A DNA stretch of 9,891 nt from an uncultured Alphaproteobacteria bacterium (GCA_944389685.1 CALXNF010000004.1:1-9891), one strand, 5' to 3'; shown: positions 1 to 6,677, counted from the first letter of the stretch. Program-made: numbers and translations. Notes: generated by a model not told the origin, from the sequence alone.

Positions 1-10
1 TATAGCAATT

Positions 11-45
11 TTGAACCTTGCGGTCAAGGTACTTTATGATATAAT
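11..45 (+). promoter_or_regulatory. Predicted sigma-70 promoter of the small ORF at 106
   Basis: A consensus -10, TATAAT, lies at 40-45. TG sits one base before it (37-38), making a full extended -10. A weak -35, TTGCGG (18-23), stands 16 bp upstream. A second reading pairs TTGAAC (11-16) with TATGAT (35-40) at an 18-bp spacer. Either gives a 5' leader of about 50-60 nt before the ATG at 106. The promoter is seen by consensus match only; no start site is known. Confidence 0.6.
15..30. promoter_or_regulatory. Operator-like palindrome over the -35 region
   Basis: This is a perfect inverted repeat, ACCTTG (15-20), CGGT spacer, CAAGGT (25-30). It covers the -35 region of the promoter above, where a dimeric regulator would block or remodel RNA polymerase. 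ACCTT...AAGGT arms resemble MerR-family operators, which sit between -35 and -10, but the 4-bp spacer is short for that family. The regulator is unknown. Confidence 0.4.
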
Positions 46-105
46 GCAAATGAGAGAACAAACAAGTACTAAAACAGAAAATATTGATACCTGGGGGAAT
101 TTATT

Positions 106-324
106 ATGAGAGACCAAACAATTCAAAAGCTAAATCCCGCAAATATTACAAGCGAAGTTTATATTATCGCCCCTACACAGATAGAATACATATCACAACT
201 TTTTGCGGACAGCGTCGCCGACGCTTTAAACCTAAGAACTTTTTCACAAAAAATCCGACAAATTGCGGAACTTTCACTTAGAAACGCACTAGGTGCAGCA
301 AAGCATCAAGGTGAAAAGAAATAA
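106..324 (+). CDS. Small orphan protein, 72 aa, function unknown
   Basis: I do not recognise a family. The product is soluble, with no signal peptide or membrane segment, and has no cysteine. The second half, from about residue 28, looks mostly helical with alternating hydrophobic positions (SQLFADSVADALNLRTF, then QKIRQIAELSLRNALGAA), ending in a charged tail. The start is well supported: GGGGG at 93-97 lies 8 nt before the ATG, behind a strong extended -10 promoter. The other overlapping frame, opening at 84, lacks such a site. The stop codon merges into the A-tract of a perfect terminator palindrome, so this is a complete, singly transcribed gene. Its small size and probable two-helix form could fit a DNA- or protein-binding accessory factor, but that is only a guess. 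Confidence 0.6.
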   Translation: MRDQTIQKLNPANITSEVYIIAPTQIEYISQLFADSVADALNLRTFSQKIRQIAELSLRNALGAAKHQGEKK

Positions 325-350
325 AAAACGCGCTTATAAGCGCGTTTTTT
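323..350. terminator. Bidirectional intrinsic terminator, perfect 28-bp palindrome
   Basis: Six A's, CGCGCTTA, TAAGCGCG and six T's form a perfect palindrome. The hairpin has a GC-rich CGCGC stem with an A-tract on one side and a T-tract on the other, so it works on both strands. It overlaps the last bases of the stop codon of the + gene (322-324) and of the - gene (349-351). Confidence 0.9.
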
Positions 351-810
351 ACAACATTGTGTCATCATAAACAGAATATGTAGTTCCATTATATTTAATT
401 TTTAAGGGTCCATCTATAGAGGTACTCATACTGCCATAAAATGTTGTTGTTCCAATTTTCACGTTCAACGAAGGTGTTGTTAGTTTTTGATCATTTAAAT
501 AAATTTTTTTTCCGTTCACATTTAACGCCCGTCTAGCTTTCGGACAAACCGTGCCACCAGAACAGGAATACCCAGATGGACACGTTTTACAAGAATTACC
601 ATACGCAGGGCTGCTTATTGATTGCCCGGTCCAACCCGATGTTCCGCAGTCAGAAAGGTAGTACCCACTACTACACTCATAGTATTTCTTATAAGAAGGG
701 CAACTATAACCATAAGTAGTTGGTATTAATGTGGTTGCGAAACCTGTGTTTATATAAAAAAACGCAAATAATACAGTAAAAACACTTAAAAAACGAAATC
801 TTCTTCCCAT
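349..810 (-). CDS. Secreted Cys-rich protein, 153 aa, function unknown
   Basis: This is an exported protein of no recognised family. Residues 1-25 form a signal peptide: basic GRRFRF, a hydrophobic core, then a GFA/T cleavage site. Residues 34-90 hold a Cys-rich module with seven Cys (37, 46, 55, 74, 77, 83, 89), including a CxxC and the pattern CPSGYSCSGGTVCP. These probably form disulfides in the periplasm or outside the cell. Residues 92-150 are Cys-free and rich in Thr, Lys and Tyr, likely beta structure. AGAGGAA lies just before the ATG, and a good promoter sits 20 bp further up. It is a monocistronic unit with its own terminator. I recall similar CxxGYYxxxC / CPxGYSCSGGT modules in proteins from uncultured gut Alphaproteobacteria; a surface or adhesive role is inference. 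Confidence 0.75.
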   Translation of the reverse strand: MGRRFRFLSVFTVLFAFFYINTGFATTLIPTTYGYSCPSYKKYYECSSGYYLSDCGTSGWTGQSISSPAYGNSCKTCPSGYSCSGGTVCPKARRALNVNGKKIYLNDQKLTTPSLNVKIGTTTFYGSMSTSIDGPLKIKYNGTTYSVYDDTML

Positions 811-832
811 GCGTTCCTCTCTTTAATGCTTT

Positions 833-861
833 ATTCTAAAAAAATTGCATATTTCGTGCAA
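833..861 (-). promoter_or_regulatory. Sigma-70 promoter of the Cys-rich gene
   Basis: On the - strand, TTGCAC (856-861) is followed after exactly 17 bp by TAGAAT (833-838). This predicts a start near 826 and a leader of about 16 nt that contains the ribosome site (CCTC at 816-819 on the + strand). Confidence 0.6.
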
Positions 862-891
862 GAGAAAAATATGTAAAAATAATCATTTTCA

Positions 892-919
892 TTGCAAAAG
901 CAAAAAAAAATAGTACCTT
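892..919 (+). promoter_or_regulatory. Possible rnpB promoter
   Basis: TTGCAA (892-897) and TACCTT (914-919) are separated by 16 bp, giving a predicted start near 926. That fits the 5' end of the RNase P RNA set by its P1 helix. The -10 is a weak match, so this rests mainly on position. Between 811 and 925 I see no gene, only this promoter and the divergent one at 833-861. Confidence 0.4.
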
Positions 920-924
920 TACAG

Positions 925-1256
925 AACGACAGATGGGCAGAGCATAGCTGACGGCTTTAGCGTCAGAGGAAAGTCCGGACTGCACGGGACAGCATATCGG
1001 CTAACGACCGAGCGGAGCAATCCGACGATTAGAGCAACAGTGACGAATCGACTGAAAGACATCGGGCGAAACGGGCAATCTCTATGCGCAGCAACCTCAA
1101 ATAGGTCCCCGACGCAAGTCCCATGCATGGGGACGGGTAGAGGGCTTGATGCCTTGTGGTAACACATGGTACAGATTGATTATGCTCGCTACCCCAGATT
1201 GGTTGAAAGACTGAATTGGGGCAGTACAGAATCCGGCTTATAGTTCATCTGTGCAC
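925..1256 (+). ncRNA. rnpB: RNase P RNA, class A (catalytic subunit)
   Basis: This is the catalytic RNA of RNase P, which with the RnpA protein removes 5' leaders from precursor tRNAs. The ends are set by helix P1: ACAGATG (929-935) pairs with CATCTGT (1246-1252). Just inside is a short hairpin, CTGACG / CGTCAG, then the diagnostic conserved block GAGGAAAGTCCGGACT (966-981). Further on are the GCAACCTCAAATAGG and GGGTAGAGGGCTTGA stretches, which match the conserved core around P7-P11, and the 3' block ACAGAATCCGGCTTA (1226-1240). The length, about 330 nt, is compact; the stretch between AAATAGG and GGGTAG, where larger class A RNAs carry P12-P14, is only about 30 nt. A strong hairpin terminator follows directly. 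The ends are accurate to a few bases only. A reverse-strand frame at 919-1167 is an artefact of this RNA. Confidence 0.95.
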
Positions 1257-1262
1257 AAAAAA

Positions 1263-1286
1263 ACGCCCATAAAGGGCGCTTTTTTT
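1263..1286. terminator. Bidirectional terminator between rnpB and dnaK
   Basis: CGCCC (1264-1268), loop ATAAA, GGGCG (1274-1278) lies between an A-tract and a run of seven T's. The + strand form ends rnpB and the reverse form ends dnaK, whose stop codon is at 1299-1301. Confidence 0.85.
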
Positions 1287-1298
1287 ATAATTACAGCT

Positions 1299-3203
1299 TT
1301 ATTTCTTTTCAGAGAAATCAGCATCACGTGCACCATCTTCTCCGGATTTATTCTCTCCAGCTTCAGATGAAGTGCCCGCCGAAGCAGCTTCTTGAGATGC
1401 TTTATAAACGGCTTCACCTAATTTCATTGACTTTTCTGTCAATGCGTCTGTCTTTGCTTTTAAACTCTCGGCTGTTGCATCAGATTTTGCCAATTCATCA
1501 GACAACTCTTTCTTAGCGTCTTCAATTGCTTTCTTTTCGTCCGCGCTGATTTTATCACCGTGTTCCTTTAACGCTTTTTCTACTGTAAATACGGCTGTTT
1601 CGGCATTATTCTTAGCTTCTGCCAATTCACGCTTTTTCTTATCGGCATCGGCGTTTGCGGCGGCTTCATCAACCATACGTTTGATTTCTTCTTCGGACAA
1701 CCCACCGTCTGATTTAATAGAAATCGCCTGTTCTTTACCTGTGCCTTTATCTTTTGCAGAAACGTGTACGATACCATTTGCGTCAATATCAAAAGATACT
1801 TCAATCTGTGGCATACCACGTGGAGCAGGGGCAATACCTTCCAAATTAAACTGACCCAGCAACTTATTATCAGCCGCCATATCACGTTCCCCTTGGAATA
1901 CGCGAATTGTCACTGCAGACTGGTTGTCTTCCGCAGTACTAAATACTTGTGATTTCTTTGTAGGAATTGTCGTATTACGGTCAATCAAACGAGTAAATAC
2001 GCCTCCTAAAGTTTCAATACCTAAAGATAACGGTGTGACATCCAACAACAGTACGTCTTTCACATCTCCTTTCAAAACGCCACCCTGAATTGCGGCACCT
2101 AAGGCGACCACTTCATCAGGATTTACGCCCTTGTGAGGTTCGCGACCAAAGAATTCTTTTACAGTTTCTTGTACTTTTGGCATACGTGTCTGACCACCGA
2201 CCAAGATAACTTCATTTATCTGACCCTTATCCAAACCAGCGTCTTTCAAAGCCTTTCGGCAAGGCTCAATTGTCTTTTGAATCAAATCATCAACTAAAGA
2301 TTCCAATTTTGCACGCGTCAGTGTTGTATTAAAGTGCTTTGGACCGGTTGCATCTGCTGTCAAGAACGGTAAATTGATATCTGTTGATGTTTTAGAGGAC
2401 AATTCAATTTTTGCTTTTTCTGCCGCTTCTTTCAAACGCTGCAACGCCAGTTTATCACCAGATAAGTCAATGCCTGTCTGACCTTTGAATTCATCAATCA
2501 AGTACTTCAAAATACGTGCATCAAAGTCAGAACCACCCAAAGCTGTATCTCCGTTTGTAGATTTTACTTCAAATACACCATCGACAATTTCCAAGATAGA
2601 AATATCGAACGTACCACCACCTAAGTCATAAACTGCGATTGTACCGTTCTTATTCTTATCCAAACCATATGCCAATGCCGCCGCAGTAGGTTCGTTTACA
2701 ATACGCAAAACGTTTAAACCTGCGATACGACCGGCATCTTTTGTTGCCTGACGCTGAGAATCATTAAAATATGCCGGAACGGTAATAACTGCATCTGTTA
2801 CTGTTTCACCCAAATAAGCCTCTGCATCCTTCTTTAATTTTGCCAAAATCATCGCGGAAATCTGAGATGGAGCATATTTTTTTCCATCTATTTCCACCCA
2901 AGCATCGCCATTGTCACCAGCAACAATTTTATACGGAACTCGTGCGGCAATTTCTTTAACCGCCGGACTATCATAACGCAACCCCATTAAGCGCTTAATT
3001 TCATAAATCGTATTTTCTGGATTTGTCACAGCTTGGTTTTTAGCAGTAATGCCAACCAATTGTTCACCACTGGATGTCATTGCAACAACAGACGGTGTTG
3101 TACGTTGACCTTCTGAGTTTTCGATAATTTTTGGTTCTGTTCCGTCCATAAAAGCCATGGCGGAATTGGTTGTACCTAAGTCAATACCTAATACTTTTCC
3201 CAT
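1299..3203 (-). CDS. dnaK: Hsp70 chaperone DnaK
   Basis: This is an ATP-dependent cytoplasmic chaperone that binds exposed hydrophobic segments and cycles with DnaJ and GrpE. At 634 aa it is full length for the family. The nucleotide-binding domain (about 1-382) shows the phosphate loop GIDLGTTNS (6-14), TVPAYFNDSQR (141-151), NEPTAAALAYG (170-180), DLGGGTFD (193-200) and VGGQTRMP (335-342). The interdomain linker DVLLLDVTP is at 383-391, followed by the substrate-binding domain and the helical lid. The acidic tail ends DGARDADFSEKK, a form of the usual D-DADFEE end. The start has a strong AAGGAG 7 nt upstream. The gene is monocistronic: terminators lie on both sides, and dnaJ and grpE are absent from the window, although dnaJ often follows dnaK in Alphaproteobacteria. 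Confidence 0.98.
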   Translation of the reverse strand: MGKVLGIDLGTTNSAMAFMDGTEPKIIENSEGQRTTPSVVAMTSSGEQLVGITAKNQAVTNPENTIYEIKRLMGLRYDSPAVKEIAARVPYKIVAGDNGDAWVEIDGKKYAPSQISAMILAKLKKDAEAYLGETVTDAVITVPAYFNDSQRQATKDAGRIAGLNVLRIVNEPTAAALAYGLDKNKNGTIAVYDLGGGTFDISILEIVDGVFEVKSTNGDTALGGSDFDARILKYLIDEFKGQTGIDLSGDKLALQRLKEAAEKAKIELSSKTSTDINLPFLTADATGPKHFNTTLTRAKLESLVDDLIQKTIEPCRKALKDAGLDKGQINEVILVGGQTRMPKVQETVKEFFGREPHKGVNPDEVVALGAAIQGGVLKGDVKDVLLLDVTPLSLGIETLGGVFTRLIDRNTTIPTKKSQVFSTAEDNQSAVTIRVFQGERDMAADNKLLGQFNLEGIAPAPRGMPQIEVSFDIDANGIVHVSAKDKGTGKEQAISIKSDGGLSEEEIKRMVDEAAANADADKKKRELAEAKNNAETAVFTVEKALKEHGDKISADEKKAIEDAKKELSDELAKSDATAESLKAKTDALTEKSMKLGEAVYKASQEAASAGTSSEAGENKSGEDGARDADFSEKK

Positions 3204-3243
3204 TTTTTCACTCCTTCAAAACTGTTTTCTTTTGCTGCCTTAG

Positions 3244-3273
3244 CATATAGTGAACACGAAAGTCTTTTTCAAG
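3244..3273 (-). promoter_or_regulatory. dnaK promoter, possibly heat-shock sigma-32 type
   Basis: On the - strand TTGAAA (3267-3272) stands 17 bp from TATATG (3244-3249), a good sigma-70 layout. The -35 read as CTTGAA (3268-3273), with a downstream ACTATATGCT, also resembles the alphaproteobacterial RpoH pattern (CTTGAA, about 17 bp, CYTATNT). I see no CIRCE element, so HrcA control is not suggested. The sequence cannot decide between the two sigma factors. Confidence 0.55.
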
Positions 3274-3290
3274 ACCATAGGAAAAAAATA

Positions 3291-3318
3291 ATAAAAAAAC
3301 CGCCCCAAAGGACGGTTT
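3291..3318 (-). terminator. Terminator of rplY
   Basis: Read on the - strand, AAACCGTCC, loop TTTG, GGGCGGTTT forms a 9-bp stem with one U-G pair, followed by more T's. It sits about 20 bp after the rplY stop and just before the dnaK promoter, so it isolates the two genes. Confidence 0.85.
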
Positions 3319-3337
3319 ATCTTCTTTTACAAAGCTA

Positions 3338-3964
3338 TTATTTTTTCGCTTCGGCGGCAGGTGCAGCAGCAGCGGCTGCAGCTTTTGCGTTATCCGCTTC
3401 ATCCGGCATTTTACCACCGATTGTCGCGAAGGCCAATTCTGCTTGGTGCAAACCTAATTCAACGCCTTCTGGCAGTACTAAATCAGAACCATGAACAGAA
3501 TCACCGATTGTCAAATTAGTCAAATCAATTGTAATTTTTTCTGGGATGTTATTAACCAAACCACGCAAAGCAACTTTACGTACTGCAAAGTTCAAAACGC
3601 CGCCCAGTTTCAAGCCCTTAGAAACTTCAGCATTAATAACCTCGACAGGAACGCTTACGTTTACAGGCTTTTTAACATCGATACGTTTAAAGTCCGCATG
3701 AATAACATTATCTGTTACAGGATGATATTGAATATCCATTAACATTGCGTCTTCTTGACCATTTGCCGTATCAATTTCAAACAATTTTGTACGTAAACTT
3801 GGTGTCTGCAACAACATTTCAAAGTCACGCCCATTCAATTCAATTGAAACTGGTGCTTTCTTTTCACCGTAAATTACGGCAGGGATATTCTTGTTCTTGC
3901 GGATGCTACGTGCGGCCCCCTTGCCAGCAGCGTTGCGAATTTCTGCTTTTAATTTAATTGCCAT
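3338..3964 (-). CDS. rplY: 50S ribosomal protein L25 (Ctc/TL5 type)
   Basis: This protein binds 5S rRNA in the central protuberance of the large subunit. The 208-aa length marks the two-domain Ctc form rather than the ~94-aa enterobacterial L25. The N-terminal RNA-binding domain (about 1-92) opens with KAEIRNAAGKGAARSIRKNKNIPAVIYG, which fits the conserved L25 start, and includes MDIQYHPVTDNVIHADF. The C-terminal CTC domain (about 95-185) carries VPVEVINAEVSKGLKLGGVLN and PEKITIDLTNLTIGDSVH. The last ~17 residues are a low-complexity Ala/Lys tail. AAGGA lies 7 nt before the ATG. Its usual neighbour pth does not follow. The 98-bp gap from rsmD has no convincing terminator, so read-through from rsmD is possible. 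Confidence 0.95.
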   Translation of the reverse strand: MAIKLKAEIRNAAGKGAARSIRKNKNIPAVIYGEKKAPVSIELNGRDFEMLLQTPSLRTKLFEIDTANGQEDAMLMDIQYHPVTDNVIHADFKRIDVKKPVNVSVPVEVINAEVSKGLKLGGVLNFAVRKVALRGLVNNIPEKITIDLTNLTIGDSVHGSDLVLPEGVELGLHQAELAFATIGGKMPDEADNAKAAAAAAAPAAEAKK

Positions 3965-4062
3965 TTTTTATTCCTTTTTATAAAAGTCTTTACGTTTACG
4001 TGACCTCCAAGGGTGCCACGCGGGCTGTATTATTTACTAAATTTATTGAAAAATCAAGGTTT
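3965..4062 (-). promoter_or_regulatory. rplY upstream region with weak promoter and leader hairpin
   Basis: On the - strand TAATAC (rc 4027-4032) is a fair -10. The only -35 candidate, TTGATT (rc 4052-4057), is 19 bp away, which is loose. The predicted leader holds GTGGC ... GTCAC (about 4000-4020), able to form a 5-bp hairpin with one wobble pair; this could be a ribosomal-protein leader but I cannot match it to a known one. Confidence 0.3.
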
Positions 4063-4626
4063 TTATTCGCTGACGCGTTGCAAGAATAAAAATCTTGCCC
4101 GACCATATGTTTTATCTTTCAAAACGGTCCAGCCATGTGGGGCATTTTTTGAATTTTCTGCCTCTTGCTCCCATATAACTATGGCACTTGGTTTAACGCG
4201 CTTAGCCAAAGACCGGATAAAAGCATAACCAACATCTGCCAAATCATAAGGCGCATCAACAAAAATCAAGTCCGCAACCGTACCGTATTTTTTTACTCCA
4301 GTCATAGCATCCATTTGTTCGGTTGTCGCAACCGAGTCAACGTCCAGCAAAGCTAAATTTTTACGAACGGTCTTTATAGATTCTGATGATACATCCGTAA
4401 ATATTGCTTTTGCGTTTGGATATCTGGACAAGCATTCTATACCAAACGCACCACTGCCAGCGAAAGCGTCCCAGACAGTAAAATTATCATCAGGGTTAAA
4501 GAACCCTGCTGACATCATGTTAAACAATGCAGCGCGTGCTCTGTTCTGAGTCGGTCTAGCATCACGCGGCAAAAACAACTTTCGCCCATGAAAGCGTCCT
4601 GAAATAATTTGCAATTTTGAATCCAT
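4063..4626 (-). CDS. rsmD: 16S rRNA (guanine(966)-N2)-methyltransferase RsmD
   Basis: This SAM-dependent methyltransferase forms m2G966 in 16S rRNA within the 30S subunit. At 187 aa it matches the family. The N-terminus ISGRFHGRKLFLP and RPTQNRARAALFN (24-36) match the family's GR..GR.L..P and RPT.DR.RE.LFN block. SAM motif I is DAFAGSGAFGIECLSR (53-68). The catalytic motif is DAPY (124-127), where most members have DPPF or DPPY. N28 and A32 also replace the usual Asp and Glu of the RPT block, so several family-typical residues are changed at once. No Shine-Dalgarno sequence precedes the ATG, and the start faces tadA head to head. I am confident of the family, less so that the activity is unaltered. 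Confidence 0.9.
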   Translation of the reverse strand: MDSKLQIISGRFHGRKLFLPRDARPTQNRARAALFNMMSAGFFNPDDNFTVWDAFAGSGAFGIECLSRYPNAKAIFTDVSSESIKTVRKNLALLDVDSVATTEQMDAMTGVKKYGTVADLIFVDAPYDLADVGYAFIRSLAKRVKPSAIVIWEQEAENSKNAPHGWTVLKDKTYGRARFLFLQRVSE

Positions 4627-4653
4627 AATGTAAAGTGTACATCATGAAGTTTA
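4624..4653. promoter_or_regulatory. Head-to-head rsmD/tadA start region
   Basis: The rsmD ATG (4624-4626, - strand) and the tadA ATG (4644) leave 17 bp between them, with no Shine-Dalgarno sequence on either side. CATAAT (4624-4629) is a possible -10 for tadA and would start transcription near 4636, giving a leader of only about 8 nt. Promoters for both genes must lie within the opposing coding sequence. Confidence 0.35.
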
Positions 4654-5102
4654 TGAAGCAAGCCATAATTTTAGCAAAAAAAGCAAAGTCTCACGAAGAT
4701 GTCCCGATTGGGGCGGTAATCGTTCGTGATAATAAAATTATCGCCCGTGGAGAAAATCAGGTTCAAAAGAAAAAAAATCCGATTTTACACGCAGAAATCA
4801 TTGCTATAAATCGTGCCTGCAAAAAACTTGGAACGAAATTCTTAGACGGCTGTGATATTTATATATCGTTGGAACCATGTGCAATGTGTGCGACGGCGAT
4901 TTCATTTGCTAGAATCAATAACGTTTATTATGCTGCATCTGACGAAAAGGGTGGAGGCATATCAAGTAATGCCAAAGTATATGAAACAGACCGCCATTTA
5001 TGGAAACCAAATGTAATACAAGTTCCAGAATATGCTGGGGAATCCGCAAGTTTATTAAAAGACTTTTTTGCGGAACGCAGGAAAATAAAAAGCGGCAATT
5101 AA
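4644..5102 (+). CDS. tadA: tRNA-specific adenosine deaminase TadA
   Basis: This zinc enzyme converts A34 to inosine in the anticodon of tRNA-Arg(ACG), needed to read CGU/CGC/CGA codons. From the ATG at 4644 the protein is 152 aa, as expected. Key residues are visible: DVPIGAVIV (19-27), HAEIIAINRAC (49-59) with the zinc His and catalytic Glu, and LEPCAMC (76-82) with the two zinc cysteines. The later NNVYYAASDEKGGG matches the family pattern before its 3' helix. The frame also opens with GTG at 4635 and has another ATG at 4653; ATG 4644 or 4653 fits homologues best, but no ribosome site decides it. The last codons form the left arm of a terminator shared with gpmI. Confidence 0.93.
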   Translation: MKFMKQAIILAKKAKSHEDVPIGAVIVRDNKIIARGENQVQKKKNPILHAEIIAINRACKKLGTKFLDGCDIYISLEPCAMCATAISFARINNVYYAASDEKGGGISSNAKVYETDRHLWKPNVIQVPEYAGESASLLKDFFAERRKIKSGN

Positions 5103-5116
5103 AATTGCCGCTTTAT
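5090..5116. terminator. Bidirectional terminator between tadA and gpmI
   Basis: AAGCGGCAATT (5090-5100) and AATTGCCGCTT (5103-5113) are perfectly complementary over 11 bp, with A-rich sequence on the left and T-rich on the right. The left arm is the end of the tadA coding sequence and the stop codon TAA (5100-5102) lies at the loop. The gpmI stop is only 7 bp from the right arm. Confidence 0.85.
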
Positions 5117-5119
5117 TAA

Positions 5120-6595
5120 TTAATCAATTAATGATTCACCCGTCATATCGGCAGGTTGCGGAATTCCTAATAATTTTAACATCGTCGGCGCAATATCCGC
5201 CAGCCCACCATCTCTGACCTTATAATTTTTATCAGAAACTACGATAAAGTTAACAGGATTGGTCGTATGTGCGGTCCAAGGAATATTATTTTCGTCATCC
5301 CACATTTTTTCTGCATTCCCATGGTCGGCAGTAATTAAAATCGTTCCACCTAAATTTAATACTGCCGGAACTAAACGAGATAATTGTTCATCTAAGAACT
5401 CCATCGCCCGAATTGCTGCCGGTTCTTTGCCGGTATGACCGACCATGTCGCCATTTGCATAATTTAAAATAACTACGTCGAATTTGTCTAATTTAGGCAA
5501 CAGAGCATCCGTTATCTCCAAAGCAGACATTTCCGGTTTTAAGTCAAACGTAGCTACATCTGGAGACGGGATCAAAGTTTTTTCTTCACCTTCAAAATCT
5601 ATGTTTCGTTCTGCATCAAAGAAATACGTCACGTGATTATACTTTTCTGTTTCCGCTATACGTAATTGCGATTTTCCATTTGCTGCCAATATATCCCCCA
5701 AAGTATTTTTTACTTCTTCATCTGGTAAAAGAGCAGGGCAAAATTCATTTAAACCTTCACCATATTGCGAAAAGCATAACATTTTCGCACCTGTTTTTAA
5801 CATTGCGCGAACTATTTGACGTGCACGGTCGCTGCGATAGTTCCCAAATAAGAACCCGTCTTTATTTGTAATTGCCACATCACCTTTAATTATCGTGGGA
5901 CGTATAAATTCATCTGTTTCACCACGAGCGTAAGCTTCCGCCAAAGCTTCTTCTATTGAATCAGCAGTAAACTCGGCTTTTGCATTTGCAATTGCGTTAA
6001 AGGCAAGTTCTGTTCGATCCATATTTTGATTTCTATCCATAGTATAATAACGCCCAGACAAAGTTCCCCAAAATGCTTGTTTAGTTTCCAAGAACTCAGC
6101 CAAAGCATCTTTGATTTTTTCAACATAAACAGGTGCCGATTGCGGTGGTGTATCACGCCCATCAGCGATAAAATGTATGCATAATTTTAATCCCGAATTC
6201 AAAATATGGCGTGCAATAGTCATCATATCATTAATATCAGAATGTACTCGTCCGTCAGACATTAAGCCTGCCATATGAACAATGCCACCGGACTTTTGAA
6301 CTGCATTAATAAAATTTTGCAAGGGTTTATTCGTATTCCAATTTTCTAGTTGAAATCTGCGCAAGAATTGATTTACGACTCGACCAGAGCCAATTGTAAT
6401 ATGACCGACTTCTGAATTACCCATCGTATTTTCTGGTAATCCGACAGCAGGTCCACTGGCGTCTAATTTAGAATGAGGATATTTTTTCAATAAATCATTA
6501 AAGAATGGCATTTTAGCCATTAAAACTGCGTTGTGTTCGGCATTTTCACGAATACCTACGCCATCCATAATACACAAAACAATTGGTTTAGTCAT
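5120..6595 (-). CDS. gpmI: 2,3-bisphosphoglycerate-independent phosphoglycerate mutase
   Basis: This glycolytic enzyme interconverts 3- and 2-phosphoglycerate through a phosphoserine intermediate and uses two Mn ions. At 491 aa it is slightly short of the usual ~510. Metal and phosphate residues are all visible: D11 in IMDGVG, the phospho-acceptor S61 in GNSEVGH (59-65), ADGRDTPP (144-151), RSDRARQ (254-260), EKYNHVTYFF (317-326), NGDMVGHTG (381-389), TADHGNAEKM (422-431) and the H443 region HTTNP. The order (alkaline-phosphatase fold split by the transferase domain) is canonical. GGAG lies 8 nt before the ATG. It is a single-gene unit, divergent from an XRE regulator that may control it through the shared promoter region. 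Confidence 0.97.
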   Translation of the reverse strand: MTKPIVLCIMDGVGIRENAEHNAVLMAKMPFFNDLLKKYPHSKLDASGPAVGLPENTMGNSEVGHITIGSGRVVNQFLRRFQLENWNTNKPLQNFINAVQKSGGIVHMAGLMSDGRVHSDINDMMTIARHILNSGLKLCIHFIADGRDTPPQSAPVYVEKIKDALAEFLETKQAFWGTLSGRYYTMDRNQNMDRTELAFNAIANAKAEFTADSIEEALAEAYARGETDEFIRPTIIKGDVAITNKDGFLFGNYRSDRARQIVRAMLKTGAKMLCFSQYGEGLNEFCPALLPDEEVKNTLGDILAANGKSQLRIAETEKYNHVTYFFDAERNIDFEGEEKTLIPSPDVATFDLKPEMSALEITDALLPKLDKFDVVILNYANGDMVGHTGKEPAAIRAMEFLDEQLSRLVPAVLNLGGTILITADHGNAEKMWDDENNIPWTAHTTNPVNFIVVSDKNYKVRDGGLADIAPTMLKLLGIPQPADMTGESLID

Positions 6596-6625
6596 ATTTA
6601 AGTCTCCACTATATACTGATAACGA

Positions 6626-6654
6626 AATGTATCATAGCTGTTTTTTGATTGCAA
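6626..6654 (-). promoter_or_regulatory. gpmI promoter
   Basis: On the - strand TTGCAA (6649-6654), 17-bp spacer, TACATT (6626-6631). The predicted start near 6619 leaves a leader of about 24 nt carrying the GGAG ribosome site. Confidence 0.6.
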
Positions 6655-6677
6655 AATCAAAATAAAAATTGTATAAA
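6649..6677 (+). promoter_or_regulatory. xre promoter
   Basis: The same TTGCAA (6649-6654), which is its own reverse complement, then a 17-bp spacer and TATAAA (6672-6677). The predicted start is near 6684, about 40 nt before the ATG. Because the -35 is shared, polymerase should not be able to occupy both promoters at once. Confidence 0.6.

Noticed and set aside
84..281. Alternative + frame overlapping the small orphan gene
   Set aside because: It has no ribosome site, whereas the frame at 106 has GGGGG at the right distance and ends exactly at the terminator.
1115..1136. CCCATGCATGGG palindrome as a DNA operator
   Set aside because: It lies inside rnpB and is better explained as a stem of the RNA (the P12 region).
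919..1167. Reverse-strand open frame of 82 codons
   Set aside because: It lies wholly within the RNase P RNA; its apparent coding is a by-product of the conserved RNA sequence.
3204..3260. CIRCE (HrcA) element upstream of dnaK
   Set aside because: A TTAGCA-like stretch occurs on the + strand, but the GAGTGCTAA partner and 9-bp spacing are missing.
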